Assembly (NCBI GenBank): GCA_001769505.1
Contig: MEOF01000007.1
Span: 1 to 40,224 of the forward strand
Source: Bacteroidetes bacterium GWF2_33_38
GTDB taxonomy: Bacteria; Bacteroidota; Bacteroidia; Bacteroidales; GWF2-33-38
Length of the DNA stretch: 40,224 nucleotides
Direction of reading: 5' to 3'
The notes beneath the pieces were generated by a model. It ran no database searches. It saw only the letters and a list, made by a program, of their open reading frames with translations, and was not told the origin of the DNA. A program made the position numbers and the translations under genes. This document shows positions 1 to 7,707 of the stretch, piece by piece; the stretch's first letter is position 1; every line of letters begins with the position of its first letter.

Positions 1-2381
1 TGAGCCAAAGCTCCATGATTCCACTCATATGTATATGGTGCTGTGCCGCCACTTACCGATAAGTCTATCGAACCATCTGAACCTCCGTTACATAAAGCAT
101 TAGTAGCCACTGAAGATGAGGTTATTGCTGTTGGTTGTCCTAAGGTAATATTTTCATATGAAATACAACCTTCAGCATCTGTTGCTGTTACACTATAATA
201 ACCAGCTTCTAAGCCTGTTAAATCTTCGGTTGTTTCACCTGATAACCACTCAAATGTATAAGGAGCAGTTCCATTTGCAACTGTAAAATTTACGGTTCCA
301 TCATTTCCTGCAAAACAAGAAACATTTGTTCCTGAAATTTCAGATGTCATTGCACAAACTGAAGCTGCAACTTCATAAGTTCCTGTAGCAGTACAACCAT
401 TAAGGTCAGTTACAGTTACAGAAAAAGTTCCTCCTCCAAGATTATCTAAATCTTGAGTAAGTTTTCCATTATCCCATACATATGTGAATGGAGCAGTTCC
501 TCCTGTAATAGTTAAATCTACAGACCCGTCAGATGCTTGATAGCCACCTTCATCTGTAACCACAGCTGTTATTGCTAATACTTGAGGCTGAGAAATAGTA
601 ACTGTAGCAGTTGATGTTGCACTTGAAGCATCAGTTACTGTTACTGTATATGTTCCTGCCGCTAGTCCTGTAATAGTATCATTAGTAGCACCGTTTGACC
701 ATAAGAAAGTATAAGGATCATTACATCCTGCTGTAGAAACTACTGCTTGTCCATCGCTTTCGCCAAAACAACTTGCGTCTATTTTTGAAGTAATAACTGC
801 TGTACAAGCAGATGTAGATACAACATTTAAACGAACCATAGGCATAATTGAAATCCAATAATTTGAAGACCCTAATTGAAGCATTGTTCCATCTTCAAAT
901 GGTAAATATGGTGTATTATCAGCACCAACATAGAAATCACCAATTCCTTCGAAATAGCATTCGATCATTGCATAAACTATTTTGCCATCAGTTCCTGCTG
1001 TAATAAATTCCGATGCTCCATCTTTAATAAATGGAACTGTTACCCATCCGCCTAAATCAGCCTCTGCAACAACATGTATATCCGTTGTTACGGCTTCAAT
1101 TAGGTTTCCAGCACCGTCGTCCATTAATATTTTGCCAATAAACGAAGTTTCTACATCTGTTAATGTTGGAATATAAACTGAGATTGAACTTACTTCATCA
1201 TCAACTGGGAAATAATATGCAACACCCACTCTGTCGCCATCAACACCATCATCATATCTTGAAGGACCAGTGTATGTGTTATACTCAATATCTCTAGCGA
1301 AAATAGTATCGGTTACATTAAACTTAATTTCGAATGTGTTGTTTCCAATATTCTCGTCTGTTTCTGCTTGTGTTAGTGTATAATTTACGTTGTAACTTGC
1401 AATTTCAGCAGGAGTTAAGAAAAAACTATCGGTTGTTGTGGTTGAAGAGTCTGCATCAATGGTATCTCTTGCACCAGGCATACTTGAAGCATATATTGTT
1501 CCATCAATTGAATGTACAATTGCATTGTTATCATCAACTTCAACGTTTAATTTAATATTCGTTTGCTCATAAGTTCCATTATTAAAAACAGCACCGTAAA
1601 ACATAGTTAAGTTTGTAACTTGATTTTTAGGAGTATTTGAATAATATCCTAAGCCATAAAAATCAGCCCAAGCATTTTCAAGAACCAATTCGTTAGCCGA
1701 AGCAACAACTAGTTGAACATCGTCAACGCACCACAAATAATCCCAAGATCCTATGTAATTGAAACGTATTTTTACCAAAGGTTGATTTCCTGCTACTGAT
1801 GATATGTTAAGATTAACAAAATCTTCGTATGTAGTACTTGTAGCTCTTCCTGCATTAACATCAAAATCAGTCCAAGTTACTCCATTGTCGGCACTGATTT
1901 GTACAATACATTCTGTTGTTGTAAACAAAGCAACTCTTTGTGCAAATTTAATAGCTACGTTAGGATAATCAATCAGATTAATTGTTCCATTGTATGCAAG
2001 ATATGCATCTTGAGTACCGCCATCTGAACCAACAGCGTCAGAATCGAACATTCCATAATTGTTTTCATTAGTAATGACATTGTCAACATCGTCCCAAGTT
2101 CCTCTTCCATAACCTGCATCTGGGTCGTCAATATTGGTAATTACCCAATCTTGATCATCACCAGTGTTGTTTGAAATAGTCCAATCACTTGGATGAGAGA
2201 AGTCATTTTCCCAAATAACATCTCCAACTGCTCTTGTCGATGACTGCAAATTGTGGATTGTTTGACCTTTGAATTCTTTTTTGTCAAGTAACTTTTGTGT
2301 TTTTACTACAGTTGATCTATTTTGACCTACTGCAAAAAAAGTAAAAGTTGCCAACAAAATCAATAAAGTAAATTTTCTCAT
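1..2381 (-). CDS. Secreted SprB-repeat surface protein, C-terminus outside the window
   Basis: The reading frame is open to the left edge and gives 793 residues from the ATG at 2381. The N-terminus (MRKFTLLILLATFTFFAVGQ) is a signal peptide. Residues about 50-240 look like a beta-sandwich domain that often follows signal peptides in Bacteroidota exoproteins (start VIWENDFSHPSDWTISNNTG). A middle region of about 250 residues carries no motif I recognise. The last part visible has at least four consecutive SprB-type (PKD-like) repeats of about 75 residues, each with a pattern like CxGxxDG...GGTAPYTYxW..G....L..L.AGxYxVTVTDxxGC. Proteins of this build are exported by the type IX secretion system and serve as adhesins or gliding-related surface proteins. 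A C-terminal sorting domain would lie outside the window and is not seen. The function beyond surface exposure is inferred. Confidence 0.85.
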   Translation of the reverse strand, partial: MRKFTLLILLATFTFFAVGQNRSTVVKTQKLLDKKEFKGQTIHNLQSSTRAVGDVIWENDFSHPSDWTISNNTGDDQDWVITNIDDPDAGYGRGTWDDVDNVITNENNYGMFDSDAVGSDGGTQDAYLAYNGTINLIDYPNVAIKFAQRVALFTTTECIVQISADNGVTWTDFDVNAGRATSTTYEDFVNLNISSVAGNQPLVKIRFNYIGSWDYLWCVDDVQLVVASANELVLENAWADFYGLGYYSNTPKNQVTNLTMFYGAVFNNGTYEQTNIKLNVEVDDNNAIVHSIDGTIYASSMPGARDTIDADSSTTTTDSFFLTPAEIASYNVNYTLTQAETDENIGNNTFEIKFNVTDTIFARDIEYNTYTGPSRYDDGVDGDRVGVAYYFPVDDEVSSISVYIPTLTDVETSFIGKILMDDGAGNLIEAVTTDIHVVAEADLGGWVTVPFIKDGASEFITAGTDGKIVYAMIECYFEGIGDFYVGADNTPYLPFEDGTMLQLGSSNYWISIMPMVRLNVVSTSACTAVITSKIDASCFGESDGQAVVSTAGCNDPYTFLWSNGATNDTITGLAAGTYTVTVTDASSATSTATVTISQPQVLAITAVVTDEGGYQASDGSVDLTITGGTAPFTYVWDNGKLTQDLDNLGGGTFSVTVTDLNGCTATGTYEVAASVCAMTSEISGTNVSCFAGNDGTVNFTVANGTAPYTFEWLSGETTEDLTGLEAGYYSVTATDAEGCISYENITLGQPTAITSSSVATNALCNGGSDGSIDLSVSGGTAPYTYEWNHGALA

Positions 2382-2419
2382 AATCGATTATTAATTTAGT
2401 TAAACATAATTTCTTTTCG

Positions 2420-2427
2420 CAAATTTA
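2420..2427 (-). promoter_or_regulatory. Bacteroidota -7 element before the SprB-repeat gene
   Basis: The minus strand reads TAAATTTG, a full match to TAnnTTTG, 38 bp before the ATG. I see no clear -33 TTG at the usual distance, so this is a partial promoter call. Confidence 0.5.
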
Positions 2428-2499
2428 TAAATATTACAGCAAAAAAAAAACTTAATTTGACTATAAGATTGTGTTTTAAAAAATAGGTTGCGCCGTACG

Positions 2500-4110
2500 C
2501 TAGAGATTCTTTTTTTGGAAAGAATTTATGGCTCGTTTCAATACTGTGTCAACATCTTGAATAATAGGGTAATAACTTTCGTCTCCGAAGATGTTTCTGG
2601 CGATATTTGCTTTAATTTGGGTGTTTAAAATTGATTCCGAAATTTTAATTTCATCGTACTTTTTTTGCACCCCTTTATTTGTCGCAAAAACAATAAACTG
2701 ATTCATTAAATGAATTTTATCAAGATGCTCAGTTAATTCTTTGAAATTCAAAAATTTAGACAATCGCGGTCTATTCTTATCAACATATTCAAAAGCAAAT
2801 TGATAAATAATTCCTCTGTTTATTACTTCAGACAAATATGGAGTCCAGCCAATAGTATCAACAGGGACAAAAATGTCAGGCATAATACCGCCTCCTCCAT
2901 ATACAATATTTCCTTTTGGAGTATAAAATTTCAATGAATCGGGAAACTTAATACTATCAGCATGTTCGAATTCTCCGTGAACAAATCGTTCGGTAATTTC
3001 GTCAATATAATCCTCGTTATTATCGCTATATGGCTTTTGAATTGATCGTCCTGTTGGGGTAAAATATCTTGCAATTGTTAAACGAATTGCAGAACCGTCT
3101 TGTAAAATTGTTTGTTCTTGAACCAAGCCTTTTCCGAATGAGCGTCTACCAACAATTTGTCCTCTGTCGTTATCCTGAATTGCTCCAGCAACAATTTCAC
3201 TAGCCGATGCTGACCATTCATCGATAAGTATAATGACTTCGGTTTCTTGACATATTCCCCTTTTCGTAGCATAACTAACCGTTTTTGGTCGGGCTTTTCC
3301 TTCTGTATATACAATCAGCTTTTTATCATCAAGAAATTCATCTGCAATTTTAATTGCTCCATCCATATATCCTCCACCATTTCCTCGCAAATCAAGTATC
3401 ATTTTTTTCATCCCAAGTTTTTGCAACTGAGAAACCGATTTTTTGAATTCTTGATATGTAGTGCTCGAAAATTTGCTAATTTTAATAAACCCTATTTTTT
3501 CATCAATCATATACGAAGCATCTACGCTATATAGTGGTATCTCGTCTCGGGTAATATCAATATCAATTAAATCGTTGAAATTTTTTCGATAAACGCTAAT
3601 TGTAACTGTCGTTCCTTTAGGTCCTTTCAATTTTGAAATAACATCCTCATTTTTTATTTTAACTCCTGCTACGAGAGTATCGTTAATTTTTATAATTCTA
3701 TCGCCAGCTAAAACGCCAACCTTTTCAGATGGACCTCCCGTAATGGTATTTATGATAATAATCGTATCTTTTACAACATTGAACTGAACCCCAATTCCTT
3801 CAAAATTTCCTGCTAAAGACTCATTTATGTCTAATAAATCTTTGGCTGGGATATACATTGAGTGAGGATCTAAACTTTCAAGAATTTTTGGAATAATATT
3901 CTCAGTAAATGAATATCCATCAATTGTATCGACATACTCTTGATCGATATAATCGAGTAAAACATCTAATTTTGAGAATTTTTCATTTTGGGGATTTAAA
4001 CTGCTGTCTTCAATGAGATTAAAATACGAACCAATGAAAATTCCAACGACAATTAACATCGAAAAAATCAAGGGCGATGCAATTTTATTTAAGAAATTAG
4101 AATTTCTCAT
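2500..4110 (-). CDS. C-terminal processing peptidase, S41 family, membrane-anchored
   Basis: This is a tail-specific serine protease of the CtpA/Prc family, acting in the periplasm on protein C-termini. Counting from the ATG (536 residues) there is one N-terminal membrane segment (about residues 12-30). A PDZ domain follows at about 95-180 (GIGVQF..., VGVLAGDRIIKIND). The peptidase core contains LDLRGNGGGYMDGA and the catalytic Ser302 in the motif SASASE, with Lys327 in SFGKG. Ser and Lys are 25 residues apart, as in E. coli Prc. The C-terminal 150 residues, from GGGGIMPDIFVP on, are typical of Bacteroidota S41 proteins. A longer reading frame begins at a TTG three codons upstream, but the ATG is better placed behind the TATATTTG promoter. 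The dCMP deaminase ends 45 bp upstream. Confidence 0.93.
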   Translation of the reverse strand: MRNSNFLNKIASPLIFSMLIVVGIFIGSYFNLIEDSSLNPQNEKFSKLDVLLDYIDQEYVDTIDGYSFTENIIPKILESLDPHSMYIPAKDLLDINESLAGNFEGIGVQFNVVKDTIIIINTITGGPSEKVGVLAGDRIIKINDTLVAGVKIKNEDVISKLKGPKGTTVTISVYRKNFNDLIDIDITRDEIPLYSVDASYMIDEKIGFIKISKFSSTTYQEFKKSVSQLQKLGMKKMILDLRGNGGGYMDGAIKIADEFLDDKKLIVYTEGKARPKTVSYATKRGICQETEVIILIDEWSASASEIVAGAIQDNDRGQIVGRRSFGKGLVQEQTILQDGSAIRLTIARYFTPTGRSIQKPYSDNNEDYIDEITERFVHGEFEHADSIKFPDSLKFYTPKGNIVYGGGGIMPDIFVPVDTIGWTPYLSEVINRGIIYQFAFEYVDKNRPRLSKFLNFKELTEHLDKIHLMNQFIVFATNKGVQKKYDEIKISESILNTQIKANIARNIFGDESYYPIIQDVDTVLKRAINSFQKKNL

Positions 4111-4130
4111 TAATAACAAGTTCCGTTAAG

Positions 4131-4138
4131 CAAATATA
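4131..4138 (-). promoter_or_regulatory. -7 element of the S41 protease gene
   Basis: TATATTTG on the minus strand, 20 bp before the ATG. It gives the protease its own transcription start inside the short gap after the dCMP deaminase gene. No obvious -33 element. Confidence 0.5.
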
Positions 4139-4155
4139 GTTTATTTGTTCTGAAT

Positions 4156-4617
4156 TTAATAATTATTGTTTTTAATTATTGCCTCATCAATATGAACGGT
4201 TTCAACCTTTGCTCTTTCAAGAAGTCGCAATCCTTGTTCATCGTGATATTTATCAGAAAACACAACTCTTTTTATTCCTGCCTGAATAATCAATTTTGAG
4301 CACTCCATGCAAGGAGATGTTGTAACGTACAAAGTTGCATTTTCACTACTATTATTTGACTTGGCTACTTTTGTTATCGCATTTGCTTCAGCATGTAGAA
4401 CATATGGTTTTGTTATATTGTGTTCGTCTTCGCAAACATTTTCGAACCCTTTGGGAGTTCCATTGTAACCATCGGATATAATCATCTTGTCTTTGACAAT
4501 TAAGGCTCCAACTTGTCGTCGTTTACAATAAGAACTTTTAGCCCAAATATCAGCCATTTTTAAATATCGGATATCAAGCTGCTCTTGTTTACTATCAGAA
4601 GTATTTTGTTCGTTCAT
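4156..4617 (-). CDS. dCMP deaminase (deoxycytidylate/cytidine deaminase family)
   Basis: A zinc-dependent deaminase of 153 residues. It would convert dCMP to dUMP for dTTP synthesis in the cytoplasm. The zinc site is complete: His75 and catalytic Glu77 in HAEANAI, then Cys103 and Cys106 in TSPCMECSK. The N-terminal YLKMADIWAKSSYCKRRQVGALIVKD and the SDGYNGTPKGFENVCED stretch are characteristic of the ComEB-like deoxycytidylate deaminases of Bacteroidota. Length fits the family. It lies just downstream of tRNA-Leu(CAA) and its terminator and upstream of the S41 protease. Known family function; substrate preference is inferred from these motifs. Confidence 0.92.
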   Translation of the reverse strand: MNEQNTSDSKQEQLDIRYLKMADIWAKSSYCKRRQVGALIVKDKMIISDGYNGTPKGFENVCEDEHNITKPYVLHAEANAITKVAKSNNSSENATLYVTTSPCMECSKLIIQAGIKRVVFSDKYHDEQGLRLLERAKVETVHIDEAIIKNNNY

Positions 4618-4633
4618 TTGTCAAATAAATAAT

Positions 4634-4657
4634 AAAAAAACCCTCTCTCGAGGGTTT
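4634..4657 (-). terminator. Intrinsic terminator of tRNA-Leu(CAA)
   Basis: On the minus strand AAACCCT-CGAGAG-AGGGTTT is followed directly by a run of T. It begins two bases after the tRNA 3' end and separates the tRNA from the deaminase gene, so the deaminase needs its own promoter or readthrough. Confidence 0.8.
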
Positions 4658-4658
4658 G

Positions 4659-4742
4659 TACCCGGAGCCGGGATCGAACCGGCACGAACTTGCGTTCACT
4701 GGTGTTTGAGACCAGCGCGTCTACCAATTCCGCCATCTGGGC
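4659..4742 (-). tRNA. tRNA-Leu, anticodon CAA
   Basis: A class II tRNA of 84 nt. The D arm contains AATTGGTAGACGC. The anticodon stem CTGGT/ACCAG encloses the loop CTCAAAC, giving anticodon CAA (reads UUG). The long variable arm is GAAC-GCAA-GTTC. The T arm is GCCGG-TTCGATC-CCGGC. The acceptor stem is GCCCAGA/TCCGGGT with discriminator A. It has a G1-U72 wobble and one A5-C68 mismatch, which is unusual but does not prevent the cloverleaf. CCA is not encoded. Confidence 0.96.
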
Positions 4743-4959
4743 TAATTTGGGACTGCGAATATATAGTTTTTTTTTGAATCTTGATAAAAAAATTTTTTTT
4801 TATTTTTTTGAAAAGTACAATGTCAATAAATCGCAGGGAATCACAAAACGTACCAATTGACTTAAGCAAAATTTATCGAGAGAAGTTTATGTTTTGTCGG
4901 TTTCAAATGGCAAGAGACTGTAAAAGAGCGATTTGTGGTAGTTAAGTAAAACCGTTCCC

Positions 4960-7026
4960 TTAAACGATCAGCAAACCATTTTTTCGTAGCAATTTCCAAT
5001 TTTTGCTTTTCGAAAATTCAATAAAGTTCAAATTAGTCGTTGTTTCGTATGACGAAACTAGATTTTCAAACGATAATTTGTTTAAACAATTTATATTTGT
5101 TTGATTCAGAATTTCGACAACCCACTCGGCTTCAATTATTGAAAGTTCAATATAAAAGTGGCTTTGCTTTGTATCAAAATAAAGTCGAAGATTATTTTTC
5201 TTTGCTTCCGAAATGCTTGGTTTGCTATTTATCCAAATCGTTTTTGATTGTGGAGAAGGAGTGCTTTTAGAATATTGAGATAAGTAAGTTGAAATTAAAT
5301 TTGCAGAAATGCTTGTTTTAGGAACCCGAAAATCGAACCAATCTTGCATTTCGAAATCGAAGCATTGCTCATGCATAAAATTGTACAAAGCTTTTTTCAA
5401 TCCAAAGCTAAACATATCGTGGTCGCAACCAATTGGGTCTTCATGCTTGCAATCGTTTTGAGCAAAAGAACTTTTTATATCAACCTTTTTAACATTAAAT
5501 GCTTGAGGATTAAGTCCTATCGGACTGTGAATGGTCATGGTAAACCGATGCCAAAAACCGCTTTGAACCAAGCGTTGTTCAAATAACTGACGAACGATTT
5601 CGAGCGAATCAAGAGTTTCCTGAGCTGTTTGCGTAGGAAATCCATACATTAAATAGGCGTGAATCATAATTCCTGCATCCGACAAATTTTTACAAACTTG
5701 TGCAACTTGTTCAACTGTAACTCCTTTTTGCATCATTGCTAAAAGGCGGTCAGATGCGACTTCTAATCCGCCCGAAACAGCAATACACCCTGATTCTGCC
5801 AATAATCTACAAAAATCTGCACTAAAAGTTTTTTCAAAACGAATGTTAGTCCACCACGAAATTTTTATATTTCGGCGAAGCAACTCAATTGCTAAGTCTC
5901 TTAAAACTGTCGGAGGAGCAGCTTCGTCGACAAAATGGAAGGTTCGTTTTCCGGTTTGAGCTATAATCGATTCAATTCTATTGCAAAGTTCGCCAACGTC
6001 GGCACAACTATAACGTTTTATATAATCAAGCGATGTGTCACAAAACGAGCATTTATGCCAATAACAACCATGCGCAATTGTAATTTTATTCCAAAAGCCA
6101 TCGCTCCAGAGTCGGTGCATTGGGTTTGCAATTTCGAGAAACGAAACATATTTTTCAATTGGCAAACCAGAATAATTAGGAGTTCCTATTTCGTTATGCG
6201 AAATATCTTGAAAGTCAGGATTGTTAATGTACGTAATTTCATTATTTTCAAAACAATATGTTCTACAAAGATTTTCTTTATTTTCGCCTTTTAGTATAAA
6301 ATCCAGAAGTTTTTTAAGAGGCATTTCTCCATCGTCTAAGCACAAATAGTCGATGTATTTAAATATTTTTTTCTCATTAAGGTTTCTAATTTCAGTGTTG
6401 ACAAATCCACCTCCGAAAACAATTATTATGTCAGGATATTTTTCTTTGATAAATTTTGCCGATTTCAAAGCTGCAAGCAGATTTCCAGGAAATGGAATCG
6501 TAAAACCTACAATGCGAGGTTGAGATTGTTGAATTTTTTCGTCAAGCAAAGTATACATTTTATTTGTAAGAATGTTGTTGCTTTCCAATTCCGACTCTAT
6601 TTTGTCAAAATTTATCGCATTCAATCCGATTTGTTCGGCATACCGGCTAAATCCAAAATTCTTATCAATGTTTTCGACAATAAAATCGCCAATATCTTCG
6701 ATAAATAACGTACTCAAGTATTTTGCTTTATCTCCAATTCCCATAGTCCCGAAAAGCCATTCTAAATCAGCGATTGAGTCGAATCTTTTTCCTCGCGGGA
6801 GAATATTCTGACTAAGACTATTTGCAAAAGCATTGTTTTTTCCTTGTAAAAATGTTATAACAGGGTCTATCAAAGCTAGATACTCAGTTTCGAGATTCAA
6901 CATTCGAAATGTTTCTGCTGATTTTTGACCATTTTTTGTTTTAACTTCAGTAAATATTTGTTGCAATGTTTGTTTTGAGAAAATCGAAACGAAGGTTTCG
7001 ATGCTTAAATCGAATTGTTCGACCAA
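4960..7026 (-). CDS. B12-binding radical SAM protein (5' end probably further upstream)
   Basis: Cobalamin-binding radical SAM enzyme, at least 688 residues from a TTG codon. A B12-binding Rossmann-like part lies at about residues 165-250 (IVGFTIPFPGNLLAALKSAKFIKE..., VFGGGFVN). The radical SAM domain starts near residue 315, with the iron-sulfur cysteines Cys321, Cys326 and Cys329 in GCYWHKCSFCD. This spacing is CX4CX2C rather than the usual CX3CX2C. GGLEVASDRLL and AYLMYGFPTQT are further radical SAM core motifs. The frame continues upstream for about 36 sense codons and encodes ILLVTPPFVQLNTPYPATT, the normal start of the B12-binding domain, but has no ATG, GTG or TTG there. The real start is therefore unclear (see findings). 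I do not recognise the substrate; methyltransferase or RiPP-type chemistry are possibilities only. The gene stands alone between the RRM gene and tRNA-Leu. Confidence 0.85.
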   Translation of the reverse strand: MVEQFDLSIETFVSIFSKQTLQQIFTEVKTKNGQKSAETFRMLNLETEYLALIDPVITFLQGKNNAFANSLSQNILPRGKRFDSIADLEWLFGTMGIGDKAKYLSTLFIEDIGDFIVENIDKNFGFSRYAEQIGLNAINFDKIESELESNNILTNKMYTLLDEKIQQSQPRIVGFTIPFPGNLLAALKSAKFIKEKYPDIIIVFGGGFVNTEIRNLNEKKIFKYIDYLCLDDGEMPLKKLLDFILKGENKENLCRTYCFENNEITYINNPDFQDISHNEIGTPNYSGLPIEKYVSFLEIANPMHRLWSDGFWNKITIAHGCYWHKCSFCDTSLDYIKRYSCADVGELCNRIESIIAQTGKRTFHFVDEAAPPTVLRDLAIELLRRNIKISWWTNIRFEKTFSADFCRLLAESGCIAVSGGLEVASDRLLAMMQKGVTVEQVAQVCKNLSDAGIMIHAYLMYGFPTQTAQETLDSLEIVRQLFEQRLVQSGFWHRFTMTIHSPIGLNPQAFNVKKVDIKSSFAQNDCKHEDPIGCDHDMFSFGLKKALYNFMHEQCFDFEMQDWFDFRVPKTSISANLISTYLSQYSKSTPSPQSKTIWINSKPSISEAKKNNLRLYFDTKQSHFYIELSIIEAEWVVEILNQTNINCLNKLSFENLVSSYETTTNLNFIEFSKSKNWKLLRKNGLLIV

Positions 7027-7218
7027 AAAACCATTTTTAACTAAAAAACCTTTTAGCGTTGTTGTTGCAGGATAAGGTGTATTTAGTTGTACAAATGGAG
7101 GTGTAACAAGTAATATGTCTGATAATGTGCTAATAAACTAATGTGCTAAAATAATAGTGAGGGTAGATTTAAGTGTTATAATTTAAAAAAACAGATATTT
7201 ATTCTGCTCATACGGCTT

Positions 7219-7551
7219 CTAATCATCTAATTTATGAACCGAAATAATATTTTTTTTCTTTTTGCCTTTGAACCAATCACGAGTATCTTTTGATTTTTTT
7301 TTGGTTTTATTTTTTGTAACCGATTCTTCGACCACAATTTTTCGCTCCATGATTTCAAATCCATTTAGTTCTGAAATAGCTTTTCGTGCTTCCATTATAT
7401 TTGGCATCTCAATAAAACCATAGCCTTTATTTTGACGTGTAATCTTATCAATTACAATTTTTACAGAAAGTACTTCTCCGTACTTTTCAAATAATTCTTT
7501 TAACTCAGATTCTTTTATTTTAAAAGGCAAACTGTTTACATAAATATCCAT
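7219..7551 (-). CDS. RRM-domain RNA-binding protein
   Basis: Small single-domain RNA-binding protein of 110 residues. RNP2 is IYVNSL (residues 3-8) and RNP1 is KGYGFIEM (about 42-49), both with the aromatic residues that stack on RNA. Residues about 1-75 form the RRM, and a very basic C-terminal tail follows (KTKKKSKDTRDWFKGKKKKN). Proteins of this type are common in Bacteroidota and cyanobacteria and are often tied to cold or stress adaptation. The specific role here is not shown. It is followed at some distance by the radical SAM gene and preceded by the terminator of the OmpA gene, so it is likely transcribed alone. Confidence 0.9.
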   Translation of the reverse strand: MDIYVNSLPFKIKESELKELFEKYGEVLSVKIVIDKITRQNKGYGFIEMPNIMEARKAISELNGFEIMERKIVVEESVTKNKTKKKSKDTRDWFKGKKKKNIISVHKLDD

Positions 7552-7664
7552 ATCGACAATTTTATTTTGTGTAATAATTTAACGAAAATACTTTTTATAA
7601 AAATACAAAAAAATTAATTAAGTCAACGAAATAAATATTTTTTGAATTTTAATCGAAAATAAAA

Positions 7665-7684
7665 AAGCCGGAGTAAACCGGCTT
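7665..7684 (-). terminator. Intrinsic terminator after the PD40/OmpA gene
   Basis: On the minus strand AAGCCGG-TTTACT-CCGGCTT is followed by TTTTATTTTC. The 7-bp GC-rich stem lies 23 bp after the stop codon of the OmpA-family gene. Confidence 0.88.
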
Positions 7685-7707
7685 CCTATATTAAATTCAA
7701 AGAATTT

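Noticed and set aside
5935-6294. 119-codon plus-strand frame opposite the radical SAM gene
   Set aside because: It lies fully inside a conserved gene on the other strand, without promoter or homology. Frames opposite the S41, PD40/OmpA, DUF3494 and hybrid kinase genes (for example 37385-37840) were rejected for the same reason.
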